NCBI RefSeq assembly: GCF_018294505.1
Contig: NC_057809.1
Span: forward strand, 504,182,506-504,246,505
Origin: Triticum aestivum
Taxonomy: Eukaryota > Streptophyta > Magnoliopsida > Poales > Poaceae
Length of the DNA: 64,000 bases
Direction of reading: 5' to 3'
Shown: one piece after another, positions 43,006-54,976 of the stretch
Numbering within the stretch: position 1 is the first letter of the stretch
How the letters are laid out: every line of letters starts with the position of its first letter
The notes under the pieces: model-generated
Databases searched by the model: none
Seen by the model: the letters and a program-made list of their open reading frames with translations, nothing else
Told to the model about the DNA's origin: nothing
Translations under genes and position numbers: made by a program

Positions 43006-45540
43006 ATGAAGAACTCAAAAGATCAAAGAACCAAGATTTTTCCCTCAACTACGAGGGGATGTAAGGAACTACCATCTAGCTCTGCACTTGATTCACCTTC
43101 TGTTTTGAGTAAACTTGCGATACCTACACATGCTATTGATTCTGGTAGGTCGCATGTTATTGATGATGCCACTTCTACTTTGCATGATACTTATGATGAA
43201 ACTACTTCTATGCTTGATACTACTATACCACTAGATGAATTTCTTGATGAACAACTTGCTAGGGCTAGAGAGAATGAAATTATTGAAACTGATAATATTG
43301 ATGAAAGTGATGATGAAGATTCTCACCCTAGATATGAATTGCCTGTTGTTCCTGAGGGTTATGTTATGGATGAAGAAACTGCTAGAGACTTCTTAGCTTG
43401 CAATGATAGATCTGATCTTAAGAAATTGTTAGCTAAGCTTAAAGAAAAGTCTTTGAATGCTAGAATGAAATATGACCCTGCTTTTGCTAATTCACCTATC
43501 TTTATTACTGATAAGGATTATGATTTCTCTATCAATCTTGAGATAATTACTTTGGTTGAATCTGATCCTTTTTGTGCCTATGAATCTGAAACTATTGTGG
43601 CACATCTTACTAAATTAAATGATATAGCCACCCTATTCACTAATGATGAGAAAACTCGTTATTACTTTATCCTTAAGTTGTTTCCATTCTCATTAAAGGG
43701 TGATGCTGAAACATGGTTTAATTCCCTTGATCATGGTTGTGCACGTAGTTCCTAGGATATGATTTATTACTTCTCTGCTAAATATTTCCCCGCTCATAAG
43801 AAACAAGCTGCCTTAAGGGAAATATATAATTTTGTGCAAATTGAAGAAGAGATTCTCCCACAAGCTTGGGGGAGGCTTCTCCGATTACTTAATGCTTTTC
43901 CTGATCATCCTCTCAAGAAAAATGAAATACTTGATATCTTTTATAATGGACTAACCAATGCTTCCAGAGACCACCTGGATAGTTGTGCTGGTTGTGTTTT
44001 CAGGGAAAGAACTGTTGATCAAGCTGAATTGCTATTGAATAATATGTTGACTAATGAAAATAATTGGACACTTCCTGAACCAACTCCTAAGCCAACTCCG
44101 AAGAAAAGGGGTATTCTATTTCTCAGTCCTGAAGATATGCAAGAGGCAAAGAAATCTATGAAAGAAAAAGGTATTAAAACTGAAGATGTTAAGAATTTAC
44201 CACCTATTGAAGAAATACATGGTCTTAATTTGCCACATGTTGAAGAAATACATGGTCTTGATAACCCGACACAGGTAGTAAAGGTAAATTCTCTCTGTAG
44301 ATTCGATAAATGTGAGATCCCATTTACTAAGTTTGCTAGCCCATGCTTGGATGAGTTTGATGACTTTATGGTTAAACAAGAAAACTTCGATGCTTATGTT
44401 GGTAGACAATTGAAACACAATGCTGATATGCTTGAACACTTGGGTGATTATATGGCTAATATTAAAGATGAACTTAAACTTATTAGTAAACATGCTTCTA
44501 TGGTTACCACTCAAGTAGAACAAGTACCTAAAGCTCAGAATGATTTGCTCAATGAATTAAATAATAAGAAGAATGATAACGCTATTAGAGTTATGACTAG
44601 AGGTGGTAAAATGACTCAGGAACCTCTGTATCCTGAGGGCCATCCTAAGAGAATTGAGCAAGATTCTCAAAGAACTAATGTTGATGCACCTAGTCCTTCT
44701 AAGAGGAAGAAAAGGAAGAATGATAGGACTTTGCATGCTTCTAGTGAACCTGTTATTGACACACCTGAGAACCCCAATGATATTTCTATTTCTGATGCTG
44801 AAACACAATCTGTTAATGAACATGAACCTAGTGATAATGTTAATGATGATGTTCATGTTGATTCTCAACCTAGCAATGATAATGATGTAGAGATTGAACC
44901 TGCTGTTGATCTTGATAACCCACAATCAAAGAATCAATGTTATGATAAGAGAGACTTTGTTGCTAGGAAGCGCGGTAAAGAAAGAGAACCATGGGTTCAG
45001 GAACCCATGCCTTTTCCTCCTAATCCATCGAAGAAAAAGTATGATGATGATTTTGAGCGCTTTGCTGAAATGATTAGACCTATCTTTTTGCGTATGTGTT
45101 TGACTAATATGCTTGAATTGAATCCTTATGCTAAATATATGAAGGAAATTGTTACTAATAAAAGTAAGATTCCGGAAGCTGAAATTTCCACCATGCTTGC
45201 TAATTATACTTTTAAGGATGGAATACCAAAGAAACTTGAAGATCCAGGAGTACCAACTATACCATGCTCCATTAAAAGAAACTATGTTAAAACTGCTTTA
45301 TGTGATCTTGGAGCCGGTGTTAGTGTTATGCCTCTCTCTTTATATCGTAGACTTGATTTGAATAAGTTGACACCTACTGAAATATCTTTACAAATGGCTG
45401 ATAAATCAACTTATATACCTATTGGTATTTGTGAGGATGTGCCTGTTGTGGTTGCAAATGTTACTATTTTAACGGACTTTGTTATTCTTGATATTCTTGA
45501 GGACGATAGTATGTCTATTATTCTTGGAAGACCCTTTTGA
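43006..45540 (+). pseudogene. Element I: gag-protease, one internal stop
   Basis: The ATG at 43006 (MKNSKDQRTKIFPSTTRGCK) opens a frame that is interrupted only by TAG at 43753-43755 and then runs to 45540. The gag core spans the stop: LFPFSLKGDAETWFNSLDHG before it and MIYYFSAKYFPAHKKQAALR after it. A Lys/Asp/Glu/Asn-rich middle follows. At 45250-45540 lies a retropepsin-like domain with CDLGAGVSVMPLSLYRRLDL and, at the end, SIILGRPF. The frame stops right after the protease, where pol would normally follow. Confidence 0.88.
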
Positions 45541-46554
45541 ATACTGCAGGGGCTGTTATTGATTGAACCAAAGGCAATGTCACTTTTCATGTTAATGGTA
45601 ATGAGCATACGGTACACTTTCCGAGGAAACAACCTCAAGTCCACAGTATCAATTCTATTGGAAAAATTTCAACAATCACTATTGGAGGTTTTGAATTTCC
45701 TCTTCCTACTGTCAAGAAGAAATATGATATTCTTATTGTTGGGGACATGCATATCCCCGTTGAGGTAACCTAGTGTTATTCGAAAATTCTCCGGTTTCAT
45801 GTTATTCGAAATGAGTTTGTTAACAAGACTTGATTGACCTTGTTAGTGGATTCCTTTTGATGAGTATGAGATGGATGAATTTAGAAAACACAATCTTTGT
45901 ACCCTCTTTTTACTTTCTGTTATTTATATTAAATAAAGCAAAAATAGTATTTTCTGTCTGTTTTTCTGAATCATCCATGCAATAAAAAATATACCCCGAA
46001 AATAAAAGTTCTCCAAATGCCCTGAAAATTAAATATGATTTTTTCTAGAATATTTGAGAATATTTGGCACTGAAAACACAGCAGGGGGAGCAACCACGTG
46101 CCCACGAGGGTGGAGGGCACGCCCACCCCCTGGGTGCGCCCCCTGCCTCGTGGACCCCACATGGGTCCCCTCCACTTATCCTAGCCTCCAGACACTCCTT
46201 CTTCCTCCCAAAAATTCACTAGCCAGCTCAAACCCGAGTTCTTACTCATCTTGCTGCCATTTTCGATCTCCTTGCTCAAAGCTCCATTCACAAACTGCTT
46301 TGAGGGATTGTTCTTTGGTATGTGACTCCTCCAATGGCCCAATTAGTTTTTGTTCTAGTGCTTTAATCATTGCAAATTTTTGCTGCTTAGGTGACCCTGT
46401 TCTTGAGCTTGCATGTCAAAATTATATGGTCAAAAGTAGTTTTAATGCATGATATGTCCTCTAGGCACTTGTAGGAGTAGTTACTATCAATTTTGTTGAG
46501 TTTGGTTCACTTTTATTTTAAGTTACTAAAAATTTCAGAAATTTTCAGAAAAAG
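45541..46554 (+). other. Element I: post-protease remnant and LTR-like leader
   Basis: The first 330 bases are decayed coding sequence after the protease. From about 45985 to 46190 the sequence resembles the element's own LTR (41668-41850), with aataaaagttct, cctgaaaat, cacgagggtggagg and cgccccctgcctcgtgg in the same order. It lies just before the second ORF and may be a diverged internal promoter, or a piece of a related LTR. Confidence 0.55.
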
Positions 46555-47660
46555 ATGAAGAGATTTTTGTGGGGCTCATCGAGCTGAAGCTCGAAGGATA
46601 AGCAAGATGAAGAGAACAAGAAGCCCAAGTATAATCTCCCACGTACTGCAGAGGTTCGGCCATGTGAATGGCCTTGTGATGAGTTCTTGAAAGAGGCCGA
46701 GATTCATAAAGATTTTTATCATTTGGCTGAGAATGCAGGCCTCACCGCCTTCCTCCACAACCAACGTGAACAGTATCTCTTACTCACCAATATCTTTGTG
46801 CAAAATTTTCACTTCCATACTAGGAGATCACCCCCTTCGGTGGAATTTTATTTATATGATGTGCATAAGGAGATGTCACTTTATGATTTTTGCCAGGTCT
46901 GTTTGATACCCTTTGAGGGCAGCATAGAGGAACCACATCATAATGATGTGGAGATATGATTGCTGTAGGGGAAACGAGGAAAGTTTCCGATGCAAGAATC
47001 ACTAGCATACATTTTCCTGTTTTACGTTACTTCGCAATATTTGCTAGTAGATGCTTAATTGGTCGCGGGAACTGTGGGAACCTCAGTGGTCTGGATATTG
47101 CTATTTTGCGCCATGCCTTGTTTAATGATACTACTTTCAGCTTAGGCGCTATTGTTGCTAGACGGTTAAATCTGAACCGTACTAAGGGCCCGTCCTTGGA
47201 GGCATCTTTGCCTCGCGCCTTGCTGCACACTTTAACATACCTATCAGGCATTATGAGAAAGAGGAAAAGTTGCTGCCTCCTATTGCTCTAGGTTATAAAA
47301 GTACGGTAGCACATGAGTTTATTGTTAAGGATTGGAATAAGACACTCAAATACAAATTGATATTTAACAAAAAATTATTGTGAGTTTATTACCTTGCCTG
47401 CGCCTTCTTTGCTTGACATATTTTCAGGCAAGTACCTTGTTCCGCTGGAGGACATTCTTGCCTACTGGAACCAGATGTCAGCTGCAGAGCTGGAGCCACA
47501 ATCTGACCCTCACCGTCAGTCTGTTTATCAGTGGAACCCGGAGGAGATCGCCAGCCAGTGGCAATCTGAGGACCCTTCTCAGTACGACCCCAGCTACAAC
47601 TTTGATCCATGGGCATATACCAACTTAGGCCAAAAGCCTAAGCTTGGGGGAGTACGTATC
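46555..47660 (+). pseudogene. Element I: second ORF, Athila-type, broken
   Basis: The ATG at 46555 opens MKRFLWGSSS and meets TGA at 46585. The same frame continues with PKYNLPRTAEVRPCEWPCDE, then FLHNQREQYLLLTNIFVQNF, to a stop at 46957. At least three frame changes follow (near 46955, 47190 and 47385) before LPAPSLLDIFSGKYLVPLED and a Tyr/Gln/Pro-rich end at about 47650. The sequence resembles the ATHILA ORF-1 family (PF03078, recalled). Its role is not established. It follows the LTR-like leader and may have been expressed separately. Confidence 0.65.
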
Positions 47661-49014
47661 TCTCACCGACATTACATTCATTTCACACACTCATGCCAGT
47701 TGTCGGTGCTCATACTTTTTCATTGTATCATCCATGCTAGTTTATTTTCATTTTCTCACTTTCTTCTTGTATGTTTGAAAAACCTTAAGAAAAACAAAAA
47801 AAAGTTGTGGCTTTTAGCTAGTTTACTTTCCATGCATGTTGTAGTAGTAATTAAAAAGAAAACCCAAAAAATTTCTCGTTCTTCTTTTGCTTGTTGGGAG
47901 CTTTCCCATGTAAATAGTTTTGTTTCTTTTCTTTCCTTTGGGGGCTGAGAGGAGAAGACCATAATGAAAATGTTGAGTGGCTCTTATATGCATTATTGTA
48001 GATCTAACAAAGAGCCCATATTACCTTGTCTTCTTACTTGAATTGAATGCTTGCAGATTCCAGCTTAGTCCAATGCACGTGCACTATTATTATTATCCAC
48101 ATCGTTCGGTCGTGCAAGTGAAAGGCAGTAATGATGATTATATGATGAACTTATTGAGATGAGGAAAGCAGGTATGAACTCGACCTCTCTTGTTTTTGTA
48201 AATATGATTAGTCCATCATTCCTGATTCAGCCTATTATAAAAGAAACATATTTGCAATGATAATTAGAGATTGTAGTTGTTTATGCCATGCTTAATTAGC
48301 TAGGAGTTTATAATGGTTTACCTTGCGTGCCAACATGCTATTAAAATGGTTGTGATGTGGTATGATAGGGTGGTATCCTCCTTTGAACGATTCAAGTGGC
48401 TTGACTTGGCACATGTTCATGCATGTAGTTGAAACAAAATCAACATAGCCTCCACGATATTTATGTTCATGGTGCATTATATCCTACTCATGCTTGCATT
48501 CGGTGTTGATTACTTTTAGTGCATGTTCATGACTGTTGTCGCTCTCTAGCTGGTCGCTTCCGAGTCTTTTTCTAGCCTTCACTTGTACTAAGCGGGAATA
48601 CTGCTTGTGCATCCAATTCCATAAACGCCAAAGTTATTCCATATGAGTCCACCATACCTACCTATATACGGTATCTACCTGCCATTCCAAGTAAATTTGT
48701 ATGTGCCAAACTCTAAACCTTCAAATAAACATTCTGTTTGGTATGCTCGAATAGCTCATGTATCAACTAGGGATGTCTGTATACTCCATGCTAGGCGGGT
48801 TATTCTCAAGAGGAGTGGACTCCGCTCCTCATTCACGAGAAAATGTCTGGTCACTGGGATGCCCAGTCCTATGCTCAAATCAAATCAAAATAATTGCAAA
48901 CAAAACTCCCCCAGGATTGTTGTTAGTTGGAGGCACCCGTTGTTTCGGGCGAGCCATGGATTGATGCTTGTTGGTGGGGGGGGGGGTATAAACTTTACCA
49001 TTCTGCTTGGGAAC
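47661..49014 (+). other. Element I: 3' non-coding region before insertion J
   Basis: It starts just after a polypurine-tract-like aagcttgggggag (47639-47651), the same string that precedes the 3' LTR at 59511. AT-rich sequence follows with no gene. A run of 11 G lies at 48976-48986. The region ends with ggaac (49010-49014), the target duplication of J. Confidence 0.65.
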
Positions 49015-50685
49015 TGTAGGATCGAAAGTATGTCTAGAGGGGGGGGGGTGATTAGACTACTTGACCAAATAAAAACTTAACCTTTTCCCAATTTTAGTTC
49101 TTGGCAGATTTTAGCTAATTTAGGACAAGTCAAGCAATCATCACATAATTCAAGCAAGCATGCAAAGAGTATATAGGCAGCGGAAAGTAAAGCATGCAAC
49201 TTGCAAGAATGTAAAGGGAAGGGTTTGGAGATTTCAAACGCAATTGGAGACACGGATGTTTTTCCTGTGGTTCGGATAGGTGGTGCTATCCTACATCCAC
49301 GTTGATGGAGACTTCAACCCAAGAAGGGTAACGGTTGCGAGAGTCCACACAGGGCTCCACCCACGAAGGGTCACGGTTGCGCGAGTCCACGGAGGGCTCC
49401 ACCCACGAAGGGTCCACGAAGAAGCAACCACCCACAAAGGGTCCACGAAGTAGCAACCTTGTCTATCCCACCATGGCCATCGCCCACACAGGACTTGCCT
49501 CACTAGCGGTAGATCTTCACGAAGTAGGCGATCTCCTTGCCCTTACAAACTTCTTGGTTCAACTCTACAATCTTGTCGGAGGCTCCCAAGTGACACCTAG
49601 CCAATCTAGGAGACACCACTCTCCAAGAAGTAACAAATGGTGTGTAGGTAATGAACTCCTTGCTCTTGTGCTTCAAATGATAGTCTCCCCAACACTCAAC
49701 TCTCTCTCATAGGATTGGATCTGGTAGAAAGAAGATTTGAGTGGAAAGCAACTTGGAGAGGCTAGAGATCAAGATTCATATGGTAGGAATGGAATGTCTT
49801 GGTCTCAACACATGAGTAGGTGGTTCTCTCTCAGAACATATGAGTTGGAATGGTGTGTGTGTTCTGATGGCTCTCTCTTCTAATGAAGAGGAGGTGGAGG
49901 GGTATATATAACCTCCACACAAAATCCAACCATTACACACAGTTCTCCAATCTCGGTGCGACCGAATCAATAAACTCGGTCGAACCGATTACACAAACTC
50001 GGTGAGACCGAATTTGGTAATTAGCTAACTAGAGAGTTGGTCAGGCAAACTCGGTGGGACCGATTTGCTCTTTCGGTGAGACCGAGTGGAACTCGGTGAG
50101 ACCGAAAAGTTACAAAGGGGAAACACTGAGTTTACATTGCAATCTCGGTGGGACCGATTCGCTCTTTCGGTGAGACCGAAAAGTTACGAAAGGGAAACAG
50201 AGAGTTTGCAACCCCATCTCGGTGAGACCGAGATCCCTATCGGTAGGACCGAATTGCTAGGGTTTGGCAGTGGCTTATGACAAATGAAAACTTGGTGGCG
50301 CCGGATAGGAAGAATCGGTAGGACCGAGTTTGGCTTAGGGTTTAGGTCATATGTGGATATGGGAAAGTAGTTGAGGGTTTTGGAGCATATCACTAAGCAC
50401 ATGAAGCAAGAGGCTCATTAAGAAACACCTCATCCCTCCTTGATAGTATTGGCTTTTACTAAAGACTCAATGTGATCTTGGATCACTAAAATATAAAATT
50501 AAGAGTCTTGAGCTTTTGAGCTTGAGCCAATCCTTTGTCCTTAGCATTTTAAGGGTTCCACTTTCACATCCATGCCATGCCAATCATTGAGCTTTCCTGA
50601 AATAATCATCTTGGAATAGCATTAGCTCAATGAGCTATATGTTGTTATGAATTACCAAAACCACCTAGGGATAGTTGCACTTTCA
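49015..50685 (-). repeat. Element J: 3' LTR
   Basis: In element sense it starts tgaaagtgcaactatcc at 50685 and ends gatcctaca at 49015. It shares long stretches with the C LTRs, but the left end and some parts differ. A minus-strand TATA box (TTATATATAC) is at 49911-49902. Confidence 0.93.
49902..50327 (-). promoter_or_regulatory. Element J 3' LTR: TATA box plus palindrome array
   Basis: Palindromes of the TCGGT-NNN-ACCGA type start at 49953, 49976, 49999, 50051, 50073, 50093, 50145, 50167, 50219, 50240, 50292 and 50315. Compared with C, a deletion has fused two pairs at the TATA side and one extra copy sits at 50093. Elsewhere the 20-23 and 52 bp alternation is kept. The 5' LTR of J has the same array at 58166-58541. 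Confidence 0.8.
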
Positions 50686-50721
50686 ATATCCCCCTTTTTG
50701 GTAATTGATGACAACATATAG
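50635..50721 (-). other. Element J: polypurine tract enclosed by a 26-bp inverted repeat
   Basis: The arms 50635-50660 and 50696-50721 are inverted repeats with about two mismatches. The 35-base loop contains the LTR terminus and the ggggata part of the tract (AAAAAGGGGGATAT in element sense). This matches the structure at 9253-9336 in element C. Confidence 0.8.
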
Positions 50722-51208
50722 ATCAAAGCTTCGACAAATGATAATAAGCATGAAATATATCGTCGCTTTGAGAGGTATGTGATAAGTAAGATCTCCCCCT
50801 AAATTTGTGCATATTTAAAATTTGCTTTGGACTGCAAATGCACAGGGAGTTAGAATCATGGGTTACTCTTCCATGTCACATACATCTTGGTGGAGCGTTT
50901 AAAATGATAAGAATGAAATACATGCACTCATTACCAAGAATAGTGAATGATCACATAAGATAGATAAGATAATAGCATTCATCAAGCATTAAGTGTAGCT
51001 TATGATCAAACACATGATCATCAATGTCTCACAAGCATAGTATCTCAAGCATTCAAAAGCAAACAAGTTCGAAAAACCACCAAATAAAGCAAGAGAGAAA
51101 AAAAGCAACACTCTCTCTCTCTCGAAGCCTATGATCTATACATCTTCTCCCCCTTTGGCAACAAGTTACCAAAAAGTTCCTAGAAAATGCTTAGCACTAG
51201 ATCGACGC
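50722..51208 (-). other. Element J: non-coding region between extra ORF and 3' LTR
   Basis: This is AT-rich sequence without a gene. It holds two extra polypurine-tract-like tctccccct stretches (near 50790 and 51146) and a ctctctct run at about 51111-51123. Confidence 0.6.
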
Positions 51209-53308
51209 TCAGGCTTGATCTTTTGGTGGTGGTGGAGTCCGGATCACTCCAAGGACGAAGGCTTCGGTAGATGCTGAAGTAGACGCTGGAGTTGGAGCTG
51301 AAGTAGATGCTGGAGCTGGTGGAACTGAGGCTGTGGCTGGTGCTGAGGTGGTGGCTCTTGTGTCGGCAACTGGCACGACAGACGACCTCGGACCTCTTGG
51401 CACTCTGGCAAAGGCATGAGTGGTAGTCCTGCCTCTCCTCTCCTGCATGTCCTCCTGGAGCTGCTCCACTGCAGACTGAACTTCCGTTACTTTGACATCC
51501 AAGTCATAGAACTTCTGTTACATGATTCTCTCTTGGCTCTGCTGATTTTGAGTGAGGGTGGCCAGACTTTGCTCAATCCTCAGCGTGGATGCAATCAAGT
51601 AACCAAGCTGCTCTTGTTTGGTCTTCAAGAAATATTTAGATGCCTCCTCTTGAGTAGGTATCTTGGCAGCTTTCTCCTTCCTCGCCTTCTCCTTCTTTGC
51701 GTATGCTTGGGCAGATGATGGCTCGTTCTCAGTCATGACAACTTGATTATCCTCAAAATCTGGACGGATGGGCAAATGTTCCTTGTCCAATAAGTATATG
51801 CCCGTGCCCATCTTGGAGTTGATGAGCTCCTAAATTTGAGGGGCATATCCGCAGCTCCTCTTCTGATCTGCTGCAGTCCTCTTGATTGTTTCCACTATGA
51901 GGCTCATCACTTTGAACTTCTGGGGCACATCAAACACATGTAGCAAGTTGATAGCATGGCCTCTGATCATCTTGTGATCACCTGACTTGGGCAATAAGGT
52001 GTGCCTCAAGATCCAATTGATAGTCGGGAGCCCTGACAGAAGGTAATATACTAAGCCAAACTTGAAGGTATCAAGTGCTTCATTTGGGATCTCCTTGTAC
52101 ATATTTGACATTGAGTTGTGGTCCATTTTCTTCTTGGCATAGATATCCAAGTCATCATCTTGCTCCTTTGGGGCATTAATGATCTGTGCCCACTCAGCAA
52201 CTGTGGATTGGTACCTTGTACCCTCAGACATCCATGTGATCCTCCCATCTGGATAAAAATGTGCCGTGGAGTAGAACTGCATTATAAGCTCCTCATTCCA
52301 CTTTGTGAGCTTCTGCCCAACAAAGTCAGCTACTCCACAAGCTATGAAGCTGTCCTGAACTCCTGGGTAGTGCTCCTCATTGTCCTTAATGTATTGCCAA
52401 TCAACCCATCGCATATCACAGACAATGGGCTTCTTATCTAGCAGCACTGTCTCATAAAAATCCTGCTGCTCCTTGGTGTGAAACCTGTAGTCAACTGCTG
52501 TCCTTCTCCTTGAAGCATATAGGTCTGCTTCTCTCCACTTCCTTAGCCCTGAATCTCTCCTGAGCTTCATGTCCTCAGCCACAGGATGAGCATCGTTGTG
52601 GTCTGGGATCTTGGGCTTTAGCTTTCTTAGGACATTCTCTTCCTCTTCTTCAGCAACAGTCTCAGGCACTGGGGCCTTGTGATTCTCAGCTGCAGGAATG
52701 CTTCTTGTGTTCCTCTTTGGCTTTGGCTTTGGAGCTGGCTTGGCCTTGGAAGCAGCTCCCCCTGATTTTATGGCATCTCCCATTAGCTTGGGTGCCTTGG
52801 GTGCTGGTGCAACTACTTCTTCTTCTTCTTCCTCTTCCATGATGGAAGCTTTGCCAAGCACTCTAGCCACAGTCTTCTTCACCCTTTCCTTTCTTTTCTT
52901 GCCCTTAGCTGCAACTGGCTCTATGGGCTTCTCAGTTGACATTCTGGCCTTTGACATTGGCTGCCTGCCTGCTGGCCTTTTCATTTTCAGCCCTTGCTTT
53001 GTGCCTTGAGCTGGCTCAACTCTCTTGGAAGTGGCCTCTTCCTCTGCCACATAGTCTTCATCTTTGGAATCTGAAGTCCTCTTCTTCCTCTGTCTCGTGG
53101 CAGCCTTTGGCAAGTTGCTAGGGGTGCTCCTGCTGCCTTCATCTGAAGAACTTGAGGGACTAGTGCCCTCACTCATGTGAACCTGCTGTTCTGACATGTT
53201 TTGGCTATCACTTTGATCATACATGCTGCAAACTGACTGCTGACCCTGTGAACAGATTATAGATGAGATAGAGTGGATGAGCATCACAAAATGCAGAGAT
53301 TTTTGCAA
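51209..53308 (-). pseudogene. Element J: extra ORF in sense orientation, two nonsense codons
   Basis: One frame of 700 codons from 53308 to 51209 is broken only by stops at 51830-51832 and 51518-51520, both explicable as C-to-T changes of Gln codons. The true start may be the later ATG beginning MYDQSDSQNMSEQQ, since CTGTTCACAG just before it looks like a splice acceptor. The N-terminal third is basic and acidic low complexity. A globular domain follows (ADLYASRRRTAVDYRFHTKE, then WAQIINAPKEQDDDLDIY), recalling the 'putative plant transposon protein' domain (PF20167, recalled). The end has Lys/Glu helices and Ala/Thr/Pro repeats. Function is unknown. Confidence 0.7.
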
Positions 53309-53353
53309 AAGAATGATCCAAAAACTTAGTTTTAGTTTCCCACTGAAATCATC

Positions 53354-53579
53354 TCGGATCTACCGATTTTTAAACTCGGTGATACCGAAGCAGTTTGGCA
53401 CCTGAACTGGTAAACCCAGTTGGACCGAGTCACAGTTCGGTGGCACCGAGACTGCTAGGGTTTCACTGAGTTCCAAAATCGGTCACATCGATAAGTAATT
53501 CTCGGTCAGACCGAGTCTCACTTGTGCAATGGCATAAGCCAAATCGGTGGGACCGAGTTTTTCAACTTGGTGGGTCCGA
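53354..53579 (-). promoter_or_regulatory. Element J: second internal palindrome array, in the leader of the extra ORF
   Basis: Eight palindromes or close variants start at 53354, 53376, 53416, 53437, 53479, 53502, 53544 and 53567. The steps are 22, 40, 21, 42, 23, 42 and 23 bp. The array lies between the internal TATA box and the ORF, so it would be transcribed and could form hairpins in RNA. Confidence 0.78.
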
Positions 53580-53913
53580 GATGGTTTCGGCGGAAACCTA
53601 ACCCTAAAATTTTCGAATCAAAGCTAATCTACGGGTGCATTGACTGGATAGGAGTGTTTCAATCGTGGCAAGAATCATGAAGAACACAATGTGCTAGGAA
53701 TTGGATGGGGAATAGCACTGTGATCAAGTCCATACCCTAGTTCGGCGGAGACTTGCTACGGCGGCAACGGCGGGGCAGCATTCCCGTTGACGGCGACGGA
53801 GACCAGCTACCGGAGGCGGCTGGCGGCGAGAAGATGATCCGGAGACCACGAAGGCAGAGCAGGCTATCGCGCGGGCGAAGGGGTTCGGAGAAATTTCCAA
53901 AATTTTGCCCGTG

Positions 53914-54099
53914 ACTATATATAGCCCGACCCTGTCGGTGTGACCGAGTGGAACAACTCGGTGGCACCGAGATTCATAACTGCAGCAGTTACTGAAACTC
54001 GGTGTGACCGAAATGTTCAAATCGGTTGCACCGAGATCAAAAACCTAGATCAACTTAATGATCTCGGTAGGACCGAAAGTGGAGTATCGGTCAGACCGA
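53914..54099 (-). promoter_or_regulatory. Element J: internal promoter of the extra ORF with six paired palindromes
   Basis: The minus strand has CTATATATAGTC at 53924-53913. Upstream of it palindromes start at 53935, 53958, 53999, 54022, 54064 and 54087 (steps 23, 41, 23, 42, 23). Downstream, 53910-53720 is a pyrimidine-rich leader with CCGCCG tracts, and 53620-53600 has ctagggttaggtttccgcc-like sequence typical of plant 5' leaders. This looks like a complete promoter independent of the LTR. Confidence 0.72.
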
Positions 54100-54976
54100 G
54101 AATCATAAAGAGGTTTTGGAAGTTTAAGTCTATGACGAATCGGGGACTCCGAGCGCTCCTCACACAGAGTGGTTCGAATCTGACTTGATCAAATTTTGTG
54201 ATGCAGCATGAATAGAGTTTGAGACGAGAAAAGCATAGATAGCTAGAGGAGGTTCTTAGGCATTCTTGTCCATCCACTTGGCAAAAGAAGATAAAACCAA
54301 ACAATCAAAACAACAAGTGGATGTCCTCGAATGAGTAAAATATGCAACCAGCATGCTCACACAATAAGATGGCAAATGAAATATGTGGCAAGGCATGCAC
54401 AACCAATTCTAGCATCTATCAAGCAATTTGCGATGACTAGGTCATCTATATATGAGTATATTGACTTAGGAGTCAAGTGAGAACACTTGATCATAGGTCA
54501 TACTCATCGTTTAAGCTCAAGTGGGGTTACCACTTTTACATAAAGCATTGTTGTGTTCACATCTTTAGAGTTGCTTTAGCTCAAGTCTTAGAGTAAAGCT
54601 CCCCCTAGATGTGATATCCCCCCTAAGAGGGATGAACTAACCTTGGGTTTTGTCGATGATGACTTCATGTAGATGTTGAAGATGTGGATGCTCAATGTTG
54701 ATGTAGATCACTTGGAGCTATCCATTTGAGTGAATTGCACTTTCAATACCTACATGGGTTAGTCCCACAAGGAACAAACAAGGATATCCATAGACATAGA
54801 GTGATGCACACAAAAGATGATGTCCATGAAAACTTTTAGGTTACCTTGTCCCTTGTCTTACCAACAAGAGGGTTTGTGACTCCTTGAACTAGTGCAAGAT
54901 GTGGAAATTGATTGCACTTGTTCTTGCCAAAATGATAAGAGTGAAGTATGTTGGCGGAGTCACCCTCAAGAACTCT
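54100..54976 (-). other. Element J: region between gag and internal promoter
   Basis: No gene is present. The part 54458-54740 corresponds to 10738-11040 of element C, where it follows RNase H. The loss of pol in J therefore joins the end of gag to the post-pol region. Confidence 0.65.

Noticed and set aside
48976..48986. G11 run as a quadruplex or regulatory site
   Set aside because: It is a single run without the four G-tracts needed, and lies in non-coding sequence of element I.
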